64,000 bases of DNA from Teredinibacter turnerae T7901. GTDB lineage: Bacteria; Pseudomonadota; Gammaproteobacteria; Pseudomonadales; Cellvibrionaceae. Location of the stretch: the NCBI RefSeq assembly GCF_000023025.1, contig NC_012997.1, positions 3,779,125 to 3,843,124 of the forward strand, written 5' to 3'. Below, one piece after another: positions 19,815 through 28,570 of this stretch; positions within the stretch are counted from its first letter, which is position 1; the number at the start of each line of letters is the position of its first letter. Under the pieces are notes generated by a model, which did not search any database, was not told the origin of the DNA, and was given only the letters and a program-made list of their open reading frames with translations. The position numbers were made by a program, and so were the translations under genes.

Positions 19815-20165
19815 ATGCGTTTTAAATTGATTTTGGTTTTCGCTGAAGATGCTAAAACCGACAAAATTATGGACGCCGCTCGCGAGGCGGGCGCCACTGG
19901 AGCGACGATTATCAACCACGCGCGCGGCGAAGGCCTCAAAGCAAAAAAAACATTTTTTGGGCTTACGCTCGAGTCACAGCGCGATGTTGTGCTGTTTCTG
20001 GTAGAAGAGCATATGAGTCGCCAGATTCTCGAGCGTATTGCCGAAGTGGGTGAATTTGATACCTCCCCTGGCACCGGCATAGCCGTACAAATTGATGTGG
20101 AAGATGCGGTTGGTATCGCACACCAGGCCAGTAATATTTCGAAGAAAATAGAGGAAGAGCTATGA
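19815..20165 (+). CDS. PII-like signalling protein
   Basis: 116 residues with the ferredoxin-like pattern of PII proteins: MRFKLILVFAEDAKTDKIMD, then GATGATIINHARGEG, matching the position of G-x-TG-x-T-x-x-x-x-GxG in GlnB, a T-loop region of altered sequence (LKAKKTFFGLTLESQRD), and GEFDTSPGTGIAVQIDVEDAVGI, matching the GKIGDGKIFVFDVARVIRI end of GlnB. The uridylylated tyrosine of GlnB is absent, so it is not a standard nitrogen PII. PII proteins bind ATP/ADP and small molecules and often control a neighbouring transporter. AAGGAG lies just upstream, within the end of the previous gene. Its stop overlaps the next ATG. Confidence 0.75.
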   Translation: MRFKLILVFAEDAKTDKIMDAAREAGATGATIINHARGEGLKAKKTFFGLTLESQRDVVLFLVEEHMSRQILERIAEVGEFDTSPGTGIAVQIDVEDAVGIAHQASNISKKIEEEL

Positions 20166-20581
20166 GCCGAAAAGTCATCACCTGTCGCGACGTTATGAAC
20201 CAGCGCTTTGCCATCGTCGACGGGCTCACCACCGTATCCGATGCGCTGCGGATAATGAACAGCAACAACTATAAAAAAGTCATTGTAAAAAAGCGGGACG
20301 AACACGATGAGTGGGGGCAGGTACAACTATCGGATATCGCCAAGCATGTGATAGCCAAAGACCGCTCGCCAGATCGCGTGAACTGCTACGAAATAATGGC
20401 GAAACCGGTTATTTCGGTACGCCCCGGGATGGACATTAAATACTGTGCCCGTCTGTTCAATTCATTTGGTCTGTCTTCCGCCCCGGTGATCGACAATGAG
20501 GAAGTCATCGGCGTGGTCAGCTACAACGATATCGTTCTCAGCTGGCTGGACTATCTGGATAGCAAACATGAAGAGCAATAA
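20162..20581 (+). CDS. Tandem CBS-domain protein
   Basis: 139 residues made almost entirely of two CBS domains: CRDVMNQRFAIVDGLTTVSDALRIM (about 8-65) and YEIMAKPVISVRPGMDIKYCARLF to VIGVVSYNDIVLSWLDYL (about 75-132). CBS pairs bind adenine nucleotides and usually regulate a partner. It overlaps the PII-like gene by four bases (ATGA), so the two sensors are translated together, next to two membrane proteins. This suggests nucleotide-dependent gating of the DUF1538-type pair (inference). Confidence 0.88.
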   Translation: MSRKVITCRDVMNQRFAIVDGLTTVSDALRIMNSNNYKKVIVKKRDEHDEWGQVQLSDIAKHVIAKDRSPDRVNCYEIMAKPVISVRPGMDIKYCARLFNSFGLSSAPVIDNEEVIGVVSYNDIVLSWLDYLDSKHEEQ

Positions 20582-20662
20582 TTGTTTTAACGTCACCTGC
20601 AACTGGTTGATATAGATGTAACCCTAGCTATTTACCGGACAATGAAACTTGCGCAGTTAACA

Positions 20663-20684
20663 GGCGGTAAACGGAACTACCGCC
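20663..20684. terminator. Hairpin after the CBS gene
   Basis: Perfect 7-bp inverted repeat GGCGGTA/TACCGCC with an 8-base loop, about 80 bases after the operon. There is no T-run, so termination here is uncertain. Confidence 0.3.
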
Positions 20685-20770
20685 ATTGCCCGAAAGGCGC
20701 TCTAAGCCGTAGAATCATCAGAAAATGCACACATTTTCGCCAGTATTTCAAAGGCACGCGATTCAATAGA

Positions 20771-20809
20771 TAGACTAAATGGATAGACTAAACAGGTAGA
20801 CTCAATAAA
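20771..20809. repeat. Three imperfect 13-bp tandem repeats
   Basis: Units TAGACTAAATGGA, TAGACTAAACAGG and TAGACTCAATAAA follow each other without gaps, just beyond the stop of the minus-strand glycosyltransferase gene. Probably a small slippage array. Confidence 0.7.
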
Positions 20810-20818
20810 TAGGATCAT

Positions 20819-21754
20819 CTATTTAGCACCCGGAGTAACCGTCAGCAGCCGCCAGATATCATAGGCGTCAAACACCTGGGCAATCTGGCGATCATTTCCC
20901 TCTCGCAAATTCTCAATGGCCAGGCAGTCCACTTGGGTATCGGCAATGCTCGGGGGCACATCCACCCAGGTGTTTTCGCCCGGCACGACCATCGCCGCCC
21001 TTCCCTGTATCATCGTCATCGCTTTTAACCAGATGTCATCGCCACGCGGCGCCAGCTGCATAAATGCCGGTACATTGAGAACCTCAGGATGCAGACTTCC
21101 CGCCGGATACAACACACCACCGGAACCCGTGGGGAACAACAGTGTTCCAGCCGCAGGGTAACGAACACACTTTCGCCACTGCTGATAGGGTAGCAGCGCA
21201 CCCTGCTCGTCAAACATCATTTCGTGAGCGCGATAGCAAAGAATATGTTCCGGGTATCTAGCATGGGAGCGCGCTAAACCCGCGATGAAATCCGGTGGGT
21301 ACATAACATCGTCGTCAACAGTAATCACCGCGTTTCCCGGGAAAGCCTCTAGCGCCGGAATAATTTTTTTATAGGACAACAGGTTTTTACAGAAACGAAT
21401 ATCAACCCCACGGGCCAGGGCATGACACAAATTAGCCGGCAAATTGTCTGGCTGAAATTCTGCTTCATCCAGCCAGAGGAGGATACGTGCTGGCGGCAGC
21501 GTTTGTTCCAGCAATGTTTGCAGCGTGATGTGCACAGTGTCTGCTCGCTTGCCAAATGTCGTCAGGGAAACGAGCAAGCCACCCTCGGAAAATGACGCAG
21601 AATGGGACGCCCAAAAGGCCCGCTCCATTGCTGCCTGTAGCTTCAGGTCAGCGGCTTCCCGAGGTGTCGGTTTTTTTTGATAACCGTACAGCCGCACACC
21701 GCAAAAATAAAACTCTCTGCGGCGACCCCGTTTGATCTTTTTAAAGCCGAGCAT
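20819..21754 (-). CDS. Glycosyltransferase-like protein (GT-A fold)
   Basis: 311 residues when started at the ATG at 21754, four bases after the upstream stop. After a basic N-terminus (MLGFKKIKRGRRREFYF) it has a GT-A-like core: LLVSLTTFGKRADTVHITLQ, then VITVDDDVMYPPDF with D147-D149 as the likely metal-binding DxD, GSGGVLYPAGSLHPEVL, and APRGDDIWLKAM, which resembles acceptor and catalytic regions in lipopolysaccharide glycosyltransferases. No membrane helix is seen. With the next two genes it forms a small surface-glycan block; donor and acceptor are unknown. Confidence 0.7.
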   Translation of the reverse strand: MLGFKKIKRGRRREFYFCGVRLYGYQKKPTPREAADLKLQAAMERAFWASHSASFSEGGLLVSLTTFGKRADTVHITLQTLLEQTLPPARILLWLDEAEFQPDNLPANLCHALARGVDIRFCKNLLSYKKIIPALEAFPGNAVITVDDDVMYPPDFIAGLARSHARYPEHILCYRAHEMMFDEQGALLPYQQWRKCVRYPAAGTLLFPTGSGGVLYPAGSLHPEVLNVPAFMQLAPRGDDIWLKAMTMIQGRAAMVVPGENTWVDVPPSIADTQVDCLAIENLREGNDRQIAQVFDAYDIWRLLTVTPGAK

Positions 21755-21758
21755 GTTA

Positions 21759-22757
21759 TTAGCGCTTGGCGTACATATAGCGCAGAGCGCGATATATCGC
21801 TGCAACACGGCCATAGCGGGCGTGAAGGAAAATCAGCCTCGCCATGGAAATATTTAAATCGGCCAGTAATTGCGCTCGTTGCACGGCAATATAATCGCGC
21901 GTATTAATTCCCGCTTTGCGCATCAGCTTCACCGCATTCACAAAATTGGTTACGCAAAAACTGTAGTAGGCGAAACGACTCCGCTCGTCCAACACCACAC
22001 CCTGGGCAGCCCAATACTCCAACACACCGCGTGGTGCAGCCAGTAGATCTTCGACTTTCTGCCGGCTGGGCGAACGCACGATACTGGTCGCGCGACTGCG
22101 ATACGCCACCAGAGCCTTCGGCAAATAAAAATACTGCTCCACCAGCGCACTCGTGCGCGCGACTGAGTAGAGATCCTCAAAATAACGGCCCTCCGGAAAC
22201 GGTTCACCCGCATTCCATAGTTCACGCTTATAAACACGCCCCCAGGAGTGAAATCTCCGCCTGGCGAACATACCTTCGAACAGCGCGTTTTTATCGTGAC
22301 TCAATCGGTTTGACGTACCGCCGAAAACGGTCACTCTGCGCGCATCAGCAGGTGAATCCACACTTGCATCAACAGATTCCGGAACAATTTGGTAGTCGAA
22401 CAGCACGGCGGCTTCCGGGTGTTCTAGCAGTACCGTTCGCAATTGGCTTAGCGCGCCAGGAAAGAGATAGTCGTCGGCATCGAGAAACCATACATACTCT
22501 CCAGTCGCGTTGGCCAGCAATCTATTGCGGGCCACCGACACACCTCTGTTCTCTCCGCCGTGGATCACTTTCAATCCAGGTATTGCGCGCGCGCCTATGG
22601 CTTGCAATTTTTCGGAAGAACCGTCGGTGGAGGCGTCATCGTAGAACAATATTTCAATGCTGCCATCTGCACTCGCCAACCAGGAGTTAACACAGTCGTC
22701 CAAGTAGGGTTCACAGTTAAACACGGGTATGAGCAGGCTGAGCCAGGGAGTTTGCAT
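21759..22757 (-). CDS. Family 2 glycosyltransferase
   Basis: 332 residues from the ATG at 22757 (MQTPWLSLLIPVFN); the open frame extends 50 codons further, but that part is not glycosyltransferase-like. Classic GT2 features: LSLLIPVFNCEPYLDDCV, ILFYDDASTDGSSEKL, GVSVARNRLLANATGEYVWFL with DADD at 93-96 (the metal site), and DKNALFEGMFARRRFHSWGR. Probably transfers a sugar to a lipopolysaccharide or exopolysaccharide acceptor. It ends four bases before the next glycosyltransferase, so the two are an operon. Confidence 0.88.
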   Translation of the reverse strand: MQTPWLSLLIPVFNCEPYLDDCVNSWLASADGSIEILFYDDASTDGSSEKLQAIGARAIPGLKVIHGGENRGVSVARNRLLANATGEYVWFLDADDYLFPGALSQLRTVLLEHPEAAVLFDYQIVPESVDASVDSPADARRVTVFGGTSNRLSHDKNALFEGMFARRRFHSWGRVYKRELWNAGEPFPEGRYFEDLYSVARTSALVEQYFYLPKALVAYRSRATSIVRSPSRQKVEDLLAAPRGVLEYWAAQGVVLDERSRFAYYSFCVTNFVNAVKLMRKAGINTRDYIAVQRAQLLADLNISMARLIFLHARYGRVAAIYRALRYMYAKR

Positions 22758-23082
22758 GCAAGATTGTCGCACCGGAAAAATGGTCGGAAATGCTAGCACA
22801 GGGGCACAGTGATGACTAACAAGCGAGAGTAAATATGTATAAAAGTGCAAGGTGTCGAGACAAAACCAATACGCTTCACCTATTATGGAAACCCTGGCTG
22901 GCGGCACCTATGGAAACCCTGGCTGGCGGCACCAATGCGCTGGTGAAGTCGCCATACCTGGGCATATTCAGCCCCCAAACGACGCTTGAACGCGGTAAAA
23001 AGCCTGCGCAGGATACAGGGATTACCTGCAGCAAGCTTACCCGAACAACCCCCAACCGACGTAGTGAGAATTGCAGACACAC
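22758..23082. other. Intergenic region with a 25-bp tandem duplication; possible gene remnant
   Basis: 325 bases between divergent glycosyltransferase genes. It contains a perfect 25-bp tandem duplication (listed separately). On the minus strand, a frame ending near 22880 reads like a protein C-terminus (FKRRLGAEYAQVWRLHQRIG), which might be the remnant of a lost gene. No complete gene is supported. Confidence 0.35.
22884..22933. repeat. Perfect 25-bp tandem duplication
   Basis: Bases 22884-22908 and 22909-22933 are identical, beginning TATGGAAACC and ending GGCGGCACC. Because 25 is not a multiple of three, it shifts any frame running through it, which fits non-coding or decayed DNA. Confidence 0.95.
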
Positions 23083-23913
23083 ATGGAGATTAATATTTCG
23101 TCCCCCCGCTCGCCGTATCTAGTATTTACATCTGCGGGACGCTGGGCAAATATCGAACAGTGGATAACAAAAGACCGACAATGGGATTTATTTCTGTGTA
23201 ATTACGGCAAGCAGCGCCACCCTCAAGCTGCCCATGCCGACTACTATTGCGACCGTCAGGGCGGCAAATTTCCCAACCTGTATCACGCGTGGCAGGAGAA
23301 TCCGGAACTGTTCCGTCAATATGATGCTGTTTTGGTACTGGATGACGATGTTATGTTTCCAGACAGAAATATTCATACTCTCTTTAACTATCTTAAGAAG
23401 TACCAGTTGTGGTGTTTACAGCCAGCGTTCTCGCCTGCAGGCAAGATCAGCCATAGACTCACCGGCGTGCGTTCCCTGCGTAAGCTTACCTACACCAATT
23501 TTGTCGAAGTGTGCGCGCCGCTCATACGCACAGATAAACTAGACGCCTTCTTTCAGGTATACGACCCTAAACTGGTAGGCTGGGGTGTCGATCTGTGGCT
23601 GATGCATTTTCTCCAATACCCCAAAAACAAAGTTGCCGTTATCCACGACGTGGTCTGCATTAACCCTGAAGATGAAATCAAAGGCGGCAGCCGTGAAATC
23701 GAGCGTTTGCAATGCCAGCAAAAACGTATTGAGTGTTGGAATACGATAAAACGTGAACACAATATTCCAGATCAGCCACTCATGGAGTACGGCACTGTGT
23801 GGCAACTGCCCACGCCGATGAACATTTGGCGCGCACTCGTAATATTTTTTGAGCGCAAATATTTGCGGCACTGGGGTAAGAACTCCCGCCGTGCGCGCGC
23901 AGGCCTGGCTTAG
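23083..23913 (+). CDS. DUF707 family glycosyltransferase-like protein
   Basis: 276 residues from the ATG at 23083 (MEINISSPRSPYLVFTSAG); a TTG four codons upstream is the alternative. DUF707 features: DRQGGKFPNLYHAW, a DxD-type acidic motif VLDDDVMFPD (D87-D89), and KLVGWGVDLWLMHFL followed by VAVIHDVVCINPED. The family is presumed to act in glycan synthesis, but I know of no defined reaction. It is divergent from the two minus-strand glycosyltransferases and ends with a basic tail (KNSRRARAGLA). Confidence 0.75.
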   Translation: MEINISSPRSPYLVFTSAGRWANIEQWITKDRQWDLFLCNYGKQRHPQAAHADYYCDRQGGKFPNLYHAWQENPELFRQYDAVLVLDDDVMFPDRNIHTLFNYLKKYQLWCLQPAFSPAGKISHRLTGVRSLRKLTYTNFVEVCAPLIRTDKLDAFFQVYDPKLVGWGVDLWLMHFLQYPKNKVAVIHDVVCINPEDEIKGGSREIERLQCQQKRIECWNTIKREHNIPDQPLMEYGTVWQLPTPMNIWRALVIFFERKYLRHWGKNSRRARAGLA

Positions 23914-23928
23914 GTCGCATTAAAACTG

Positions 23929-23958
23929 TGTATCTACCCGCGATGTATCTACCCGCGA
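23929..23958. repeat. Perfect 15-bp tandem duplication
   Basis: TGTATCTACCCGCGA occurs twice in direct succession, just after the DUF707 gene. It is the second short perfect tandem duplication within about 1.1 kb. Confidence 0.95.
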
Positions 23959-23999
23959 CAGCGCAGCTGTAAAAAACCAACAGCGCATTGAACGCGCAC

Positions 24000-24563
24000 T
24001 TAGCGAACGCAGCGAAGTAGCGTCATCGCATTAGCGCAAATCATTCCAATACCACTCAATTCAAAGAGGTGGTTAATGCGCAGCACCCCCAGGTGAACGC
24101 CAATCAATCGATCAAAATGATGAAAAGATGCTGCTCGAATTACAATAAAAGACACTAAAAAACACAAGCCAGCCAGCGCGAGACTGTTGTTTTTGAGCTG
24201 TTTACGAAACAGCACCAAGAGAAATACCAAGACGCAAAAGCCTGCAACTATTACCGCAACGATAAACCCCATTTGAATCGATCGACGGTGCTCATACCAA
24301 CCGTATTCACGCGCATTATATTTAGCCCATGCAGTAAAAAAGCTCTGTAAATCCAGCTGTTTGTTGATTGCCAGAAATAACATCAAGCCAGCCATTGCGG
24401 CCCAAAGCCATACCTGTTTTTGAGTGTCCGAGGTAAAACAACGCTCTGCGCAAGACACCACGCGCACGGATAACAAAAACGCGAAACAATACGCCAGCAC
24501 AGTAAGCCAGCCCAAAAAAGTCGGATCACCAATGGTCGGCTGCCAACCGTATAAATTTATCAC
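24000..24563 (-). CDS. Conserved hypothetical multi-pass membrane protein
   Basis: 187 residues with about five hydrophobic segments: FLGWLTVLAYCFAFLLSVRV, VWLWAAMAGLMLFLAI, MGFIVAVIVAGFCVLVFLLV, LALAGLCFLVSFIVIRA, and a C-terminal one around GIGMICANAM. The NKQLDLQ motif after the second helix and the FHHFD motif before the last are conserved in a family of unnamed bacterial membrane proteins as I recall it. No function is known to me. It is convergent with the DUF707 gene and has no operon partner. Confidence 0.65.
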   Translation of the reverse strand: MINLYGWQPTIGDPTFLGWLTVLAYCFAFLLSVRVVSCAERCFTSDTQKQVWLWAAMAGLMLFLAINKQLDLQSFFTAWAKYNAREYGWYEHRRSIQMGFIVAVIVAGFCVLVFLLVLFRKQLKNNSLALAGLCFLVSFIVIRAASFHHFDRLIGVHLGVLRINHLFELSGIGMICANAMTLLRCVR

Positions 24564-25012
24564 TCACAGACCTCTGAAATACCACTAAAGAAAACGACTT
24601 TAATTCGCTTAATTCCCTGAAAACACTAACGAAAGTACAACACTTAGGTAGCAGAAAGCTGACGGCAACGTCGACATGTATACCAGTCTTTTTTCCAGGA
24701 TAGACTTTGGTCCAATATGCCTTTACTGTGTACTAGCATACAGTCAACTAGACAATAACAATAAAAAAGATGTTCTCTGCCATTAACTGCGGTTATGGCG
24801 CCAATTTAGGTTTCTTTCTTTTTTTCACCCTGGGGGAACGACTGTTTCCTATGTGAGATACCTATCGCGTAGTTCAGGCCCGCGCCTCGATGCGATTTCG
24901 AGATCAGCCAACATGGATATAAAGGATAACAACGGATAAACCCATCCGGCTGAGCATCCCACTGGGACATCAAACCCTGTAATCCTGAACAGAACTTGTG
25001 GAGATTCTAATA
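24564..25012. promoter_or_regulatory. Upstream region of the xylanase/esterase gene
   Basis: 449 bases between divergent genes. A T-rich run lies near 24810-24826 and the ribosome-binding site GGAG at about 25000-25003. No operator, riboswitch or small gene was recognised. Confidence 0.35.
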
Positions 25013-28000
25013 ATGAATTCACATCACTCACCGTGGCGGATAAATCTATCTTCGCCGTCACATGCACGAAAAACCGTGGTACCGCGCCAATTGGACAAGG
25101 TTGCGCGCACGGGAAAACGATTTCTAGCCGCCATTGGTTGTGCCACAGCGCTGCTGTCTGCAGGTACTATGGCACAAACCCTGACATCTAACGCGACCGG
25201 CACACACAACGGTTACTACTACTCCTTTTGGAAAGACAGTGGTGATGCGTCGTTCGAACTCATGTCTGGCGGTCGCTATCGCTCGCAATGGACCAACGCC
25301 ACCAATAACTGGGTTGGCGGTAAAGGTTGGAACCCTGGTGGCCCCCGCACCGTAGCCTATGAAGGTTACTATGGCGTGAGCAACTCACAGAACTCTTACC
25401 TCGCTCTGTACGGTTGGACGCGCAACCCTCTCATTGAGTACTACGTGATCGAGAGTTACGGCTCCTACAACCCATCCAGCTGTAATGGCGGCACTAACTT
25501 CGGCAGCTTCCAGAGCGATGGCGCGACCTACAATGTCCGCCGCTGCCAGCGAGTCAACCAGCCATCCATTGAAGGTACCGCCACTTTTTATCAGTATTTT
25601 AGTGTGCGTACGCCGAAGAAGGGCTTTGGCCAGATTAGCGGCACGATCAACGTAGCCAATCACTTCAACTACTGGGCGAGCCAGGGTTTGAATCTGGGCA
25701 GCCACGATTACATGGTACTGGCGACGGAAGGCTACCAGAGCAGCGGTAACTCCGACATTACCGTCAGCCAAACGACATCGTCAGGATCTTCCTCCAGCAC
25801 GTCATCATCCTCGTCTTCATCGTCAAGTGGTGGCCCCAGCGGATCCGATATTATTGTCCGCGCCCGAGGTACCGATGGCTCAGAACATATCAACTTGAAC
25901 ATTGGCGGCGTCACTGTCGCTGACTGGACCTTAACCACCTCCGACGCAGATTACGTGTACAGCGGCAGCGCCAGCGGTGACATTCAGGTTGAATTCGACA
26001 ACGATGCGAGCGGGCGCGATGTCATTCTGGATTACGTCTACGCCAATGGCGAAGTGCGCGAAGCCGAAGATATGGAGTACAACACCTCCACCTACGACGG
26101 CGGCTGCGGCAACGGCTCCTTCTCCGAAACTATGCACTGTAATGGTGTAATTGGCTTTGGCGCGACGGACGATTGCTTCAGCGGAAACTGCGGCACTGGC
26201 AGCTCCAGCAGCTCCTCGAGCTCCAGCAGTTCATCCAGCTCATCATCGTCAAGCAGCAATTCCTCTTCCAGCAGCTCGTCGAGCTCATCTAGCTCCAGCA
26301 GCTCCAGCAGTTCGGGTGCGACCGGGGGCAGCTGTGCAGGTGTGAATGTGTACCCCAGCTGGACTGCACGTGACTGGTCTGGTGGTGCCTATAACCACGC
26401 CAATGCTGGCGATCAGATGGTGTATCAAAACACCCTGTACCGCGCCAACTGGTACACTAACTCAGTACCCGGCAGCGACGCGTCCTGGACCAATTTGGGT
26501 GCCTGCGGAACTGGCAGCAGTACATCCTCTACCAGTTCATCCAGCAGCTCATCGTCAAGCAGTAGCTCGTCATCAAGCAGCTCTACATCAAGTAGCTCTA
26601 CATCAAGCAGTAACTCGAGCAGTAGCAGCTCCTCCAGCTCATCCTCATCCAGTTCCTCATCCTCCAGCAGCTCTTCTTCGAGCTCTTCAGGTAGCGCACA
26701 GCTGGTGGTTGCCATCAATGCAGGTGGTAATGCGACCACCTACAATGGTGTGCAATACCAAGCGGATGAGTACTACAACGGCGGCAGCGTCAGCTCGACA
26801 ACCGACCCGATTGCTGGCACCACCGAAGACGCCGTGTTCCAGACCGAACGCTACGGTTCCTACACCTACAGCATTCCGGTAACAGCAGGCACCTTCTCTA
26901 TCGACATGCAGTTTGCCGAAATCTATCAAACCGCAGCAGGCGACCGCTCCTTCAACCTTTATATTGAAGACCAACTCGAAATGTCCAACGTCGACCTCTA
27001 CACCCTTGCGGGTCACGATGGCGCTTACGAGTTTAGTGTGGACAATATCTACGTGAACGACGGCAGCCTCGATATTGAACTGGAAACACTGGTCGACAAC
27101 GGCACAATTGCAGGTTTCGCGATCTACTCCCCGGACGGCGAATTGACCGAACCGCCCACACCGCCACCTTCCAACGAAAACCCCAGCGCCAGCTGTAATG
27201 TAGGTCCGCTGCCCGGAGCAGTATCTGGCACCAACAACCTGCCTGATCCGTTCCGCAAACTCGACGGCACGCGCATGACGAGCAAGACCGAATGGCGTTG
27301 TCGCCGTGCGGAAATCCTCGAGCAGGCCTACACCTATATTTACGGTGAAAAACCCGCCAAACCCAGCAGTGTGACGGGTACTGTCAGCAGCTCCTCGGTG
27401 CAGGTCAGCGTGTCGCACAACGGCCGTTCAACCTCGTTCAGCGCGTCTGTCGAACTGCCTTCCACGGGTTCCGCTCCCTACCCCGCAGTCATTGGCTTCG
27501 GTGGTGGATTCTTCGGTATCGCAGGTGGCATGAAAGATGTCCTTAAATCTCAGGGCGTTGCGATTATCAACTTCGATCCATACCAAGTGGGTGCAGAAGG
27601 CAGCGGACAAGGCAACGGACGCTTCTACGACATCTATGGCTCAAGCCAGGCGGGTCTGCTTACCGCGTGGGCATGGGGCGCCAGCCGTATTATCGACGTG
27701 TTGGAAAGCTCTAGCCTGATCGACGCTGACAGCGTGGGTGTTACCGGGTGTTCGCGCTTCGGTAAAGCCGCCTTTATCGCCGGCGCATTCGACGGCCGTG
27801 TCGCTTTGACCATCCCCAACGAGTCTGGTATCGGCGGCGTACCCGCCTTGCGCCTGGTACCCGTGGTCGACAGCGGTGGCGAACAACCTTCGCACGCGAT
27901 CAACTACGAACCCTGGTTCTCGCCAAATGCTTTCCGCACTTTCGCCAGCAGCCCGAACCGCTTGCCGATTGATACCCATGAGGTTATTGGTTTGGTGGCG

Positions 28001-28324
28001 CCACGCGGCCTGCTTATTCTGGATAACCCACACATCGGCAATCTCGACTATCGCTCCTCCTACGCTGCAGCCGCAGCCGGTAAGCGCATTTATGAAGCAC
28101 TGGGTGTGAGCAGCAACATGAGCTTCCACAATAACGTAAGTGACGGCAGCCACTGCGCGTGGAAAAGCGAGTTTGCCCAACCTCTGCGCGATAACGTGTC
28201 GAAGTTCCTGAAAGGCGGCAGCGGCAATACAGGCTCTATCAATGCCCGCTCTGGTAGCACAGTGAACGTGGACTCCTACATCAACTGGACCACACCAAAC
28301 CTGTCCGGCAACCTGGACTTCTAA
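25013..28324 (+). CDS. Secreted multimodular GH11 xylanase / CE15 glucuronoyl esterase
   Basis: 1103 residues. Long-n-region signal peptide (cut near AGTMA-QTL); GH11 xylanase (about 55-255) with nucleophile E142 ([10 protein letters not shown]) and acid/base E239 ([11 protein letters not shown]); serine linker; CBM60/CBM36-like module (about 278-392, [20 protein letters not shown]); serine linker; CBM5/12-like module (about 441-500, [10 protein letters not shown]...LGAC); serine linker; malectin/CBM57-like module (about 561-715); short Pro linker; CE15 glucuronoyl esterase (about 725-1070) with S914 in TGCSRFGK, E937 in PNESG and H1047 in DGSHCAW. The enzyme should cut xylan and also the ester between glucuronoxylan and lignin. 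The ATG at 25013 has GGAG nine bases upstream; a GTG at 24998 is in frame. CE15 enzymes of Teredinibacter are known, so the pairing is not wholly new. Module names come from sequence feel. Confidence 0.9.
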   Translation: MNSHHSPWRINLSSPSHARKTVVPRQLDKVARTGKRFLAAIGCATALLSAGTMAQTLTSNATGTHNGYYYSFWKDSGDASFELMSGGRYRSQWTNATNNWVGGKGWNPGGPRTVAYEGYYGVSNSQNSYLALYGWTRNPLIEYYVIESYGSYNPSSCNGGTNFGSFQSDGATYNVRRCQRVNQPSIEGTATFYQYFSVRTPKKGFGQISGTINVANHFNYWASQGLNLGSHDYMVLATEGYQSSGNSDITVSQTTSSGSSSSTSSSSSSSSSGGPSGSDIIVRARGTDGSEHINLNIGGVTVADWTLTTSDADYVYSGSASGDIQVEFDNDASGRDVILDYVYANGEVREAEDMEYNTSTYDGGCGNGSFSETMHCNGVIGFGATDDCFSGNCGTGSSSSSSSSSSSSSSSSSSSNSSSSSSSSSSSSSSSSSSGATGGSCAGVNVYPSWTARDWSGGAYNHANAGDQMVYQNTLYRANWYTNSVPGSDASWTNLGACGTGSSTSSTSSSSSSSSSSSSSSSSSTSSSSTSSSNSSSSSSSSSSSSSSSSSSSSSSSSSGSAQLVVAINAGGNATTYNGVQYQADEYYNGGSVSSTTDPIAGTTEDAVFQTERYGSYTYSIPVTAGTFSIDMQFAEIYQTAAGDRSFNLYIEDQLEMSNVDLYTLAGHDGAYEFSVDNIYVNDGSLDIELETLVDNGTIAGFAIYSPDGELTEPPTPPPSNENPSASCNVGPLPGAVSGTNNLPDPFRKLDGTRMTSKTEWRCRRAEILEQAYTYIYGEKPAKPSSVTGTVSSSSVQVSVSHNGRSTSFSASVELPSTGSAPYPAVIGFGGGFFGIAGGMKDVLKSQGVAIINFDPYQVGAEGSGQGNGRFYDIYGSSQAGLLTAWAWGASRIIDVLESSSLIDADSVGVTGCSRFGKAAFIAGAFDGRVALTIPNESGIGGVPALRLVPVVDSGGEQPSHAINYEPWFSPNAFRTFASSPNRLPIDTHEVIGLVAPRGLLILDNPHIGNLDYRSSYAAAAAGKRIYEALGVSSNMSFHNNVSDGSHCAWKSEFAQPLRDNVSKFLKGGSGNTGSINARSGSTVNVDSYINWTTPNLSGNLDF
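26196..26694 (+). repeat. Polyserine linker-coding simple repeats (two long tracts)
   Basis: Two tracts (about 26196-26325 and 26513-26693) are mixtures of AGC, TCC, TCA and TCG codons that encode nearly pure serine linkers of about 43 and 60 residues. A shorter tract lies near 25776-25835. Such linkers are characteristic of Cellvibrionaceae carbohydrate-active enzymes. The mixed codon use means the serine run is selected at the protein level. Confidence 0.9.
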
Positions 28325-28335
28325 AAAACCCGATG

Positions 28336-28365
28336 GTCCGTACTGAGGTGTGTTCCAGTACGGAC
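28336..28365. terminator. Perfect inverted repeat after the xylanase/esterase gene
   Basis: 10-bp stem GTCCGTACTG/CAGTACGGAC with a 10-base loop, flanked by A-runs on both sides, 12 bases after the stop. Read on the minus strand it is followed by GGGTTTTTT, so it looks more like a terminator for antisense transcription or a 3'-end stabiliser. Confidence 0.5.
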
Positions 28366-28425
28366 AAAAAACGGCGTCGCTAACAGGTCATCGTTAAAAC
28401 GCCAAACACATTTTCTCTCCCTCCC

Positions 28426-28452
28426 AAGCGCTGTACCTACAGCGCTTTTTTT
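28426..28452 (+). terminator. Rho-independent terminator of the xylanase/esterase gene
   Basis: AAGCGCTG-TACCTA-CAGCGCTT followed by TTTTTATA, about 100 bases after the stop. Confidence 0.85.
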
Positions 28453-28570
28453 ATATTCCAACGACCTCTCATTCTTCTGCCGTCTTAGCCAACACCACTT
28501 TTTATAAGCTGATCTACACTTAGACGACAAGCCTCATTTCCGGGTTGGAACCCCCAGCGAAACCACACTT

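Noticed and set aside
22835-23122. 95-residue plus-strand frame
   Set aside because: It runs through the 25-bp tandem duplication and overlaps the start of the DUF707 gene; no protein-like pattern.
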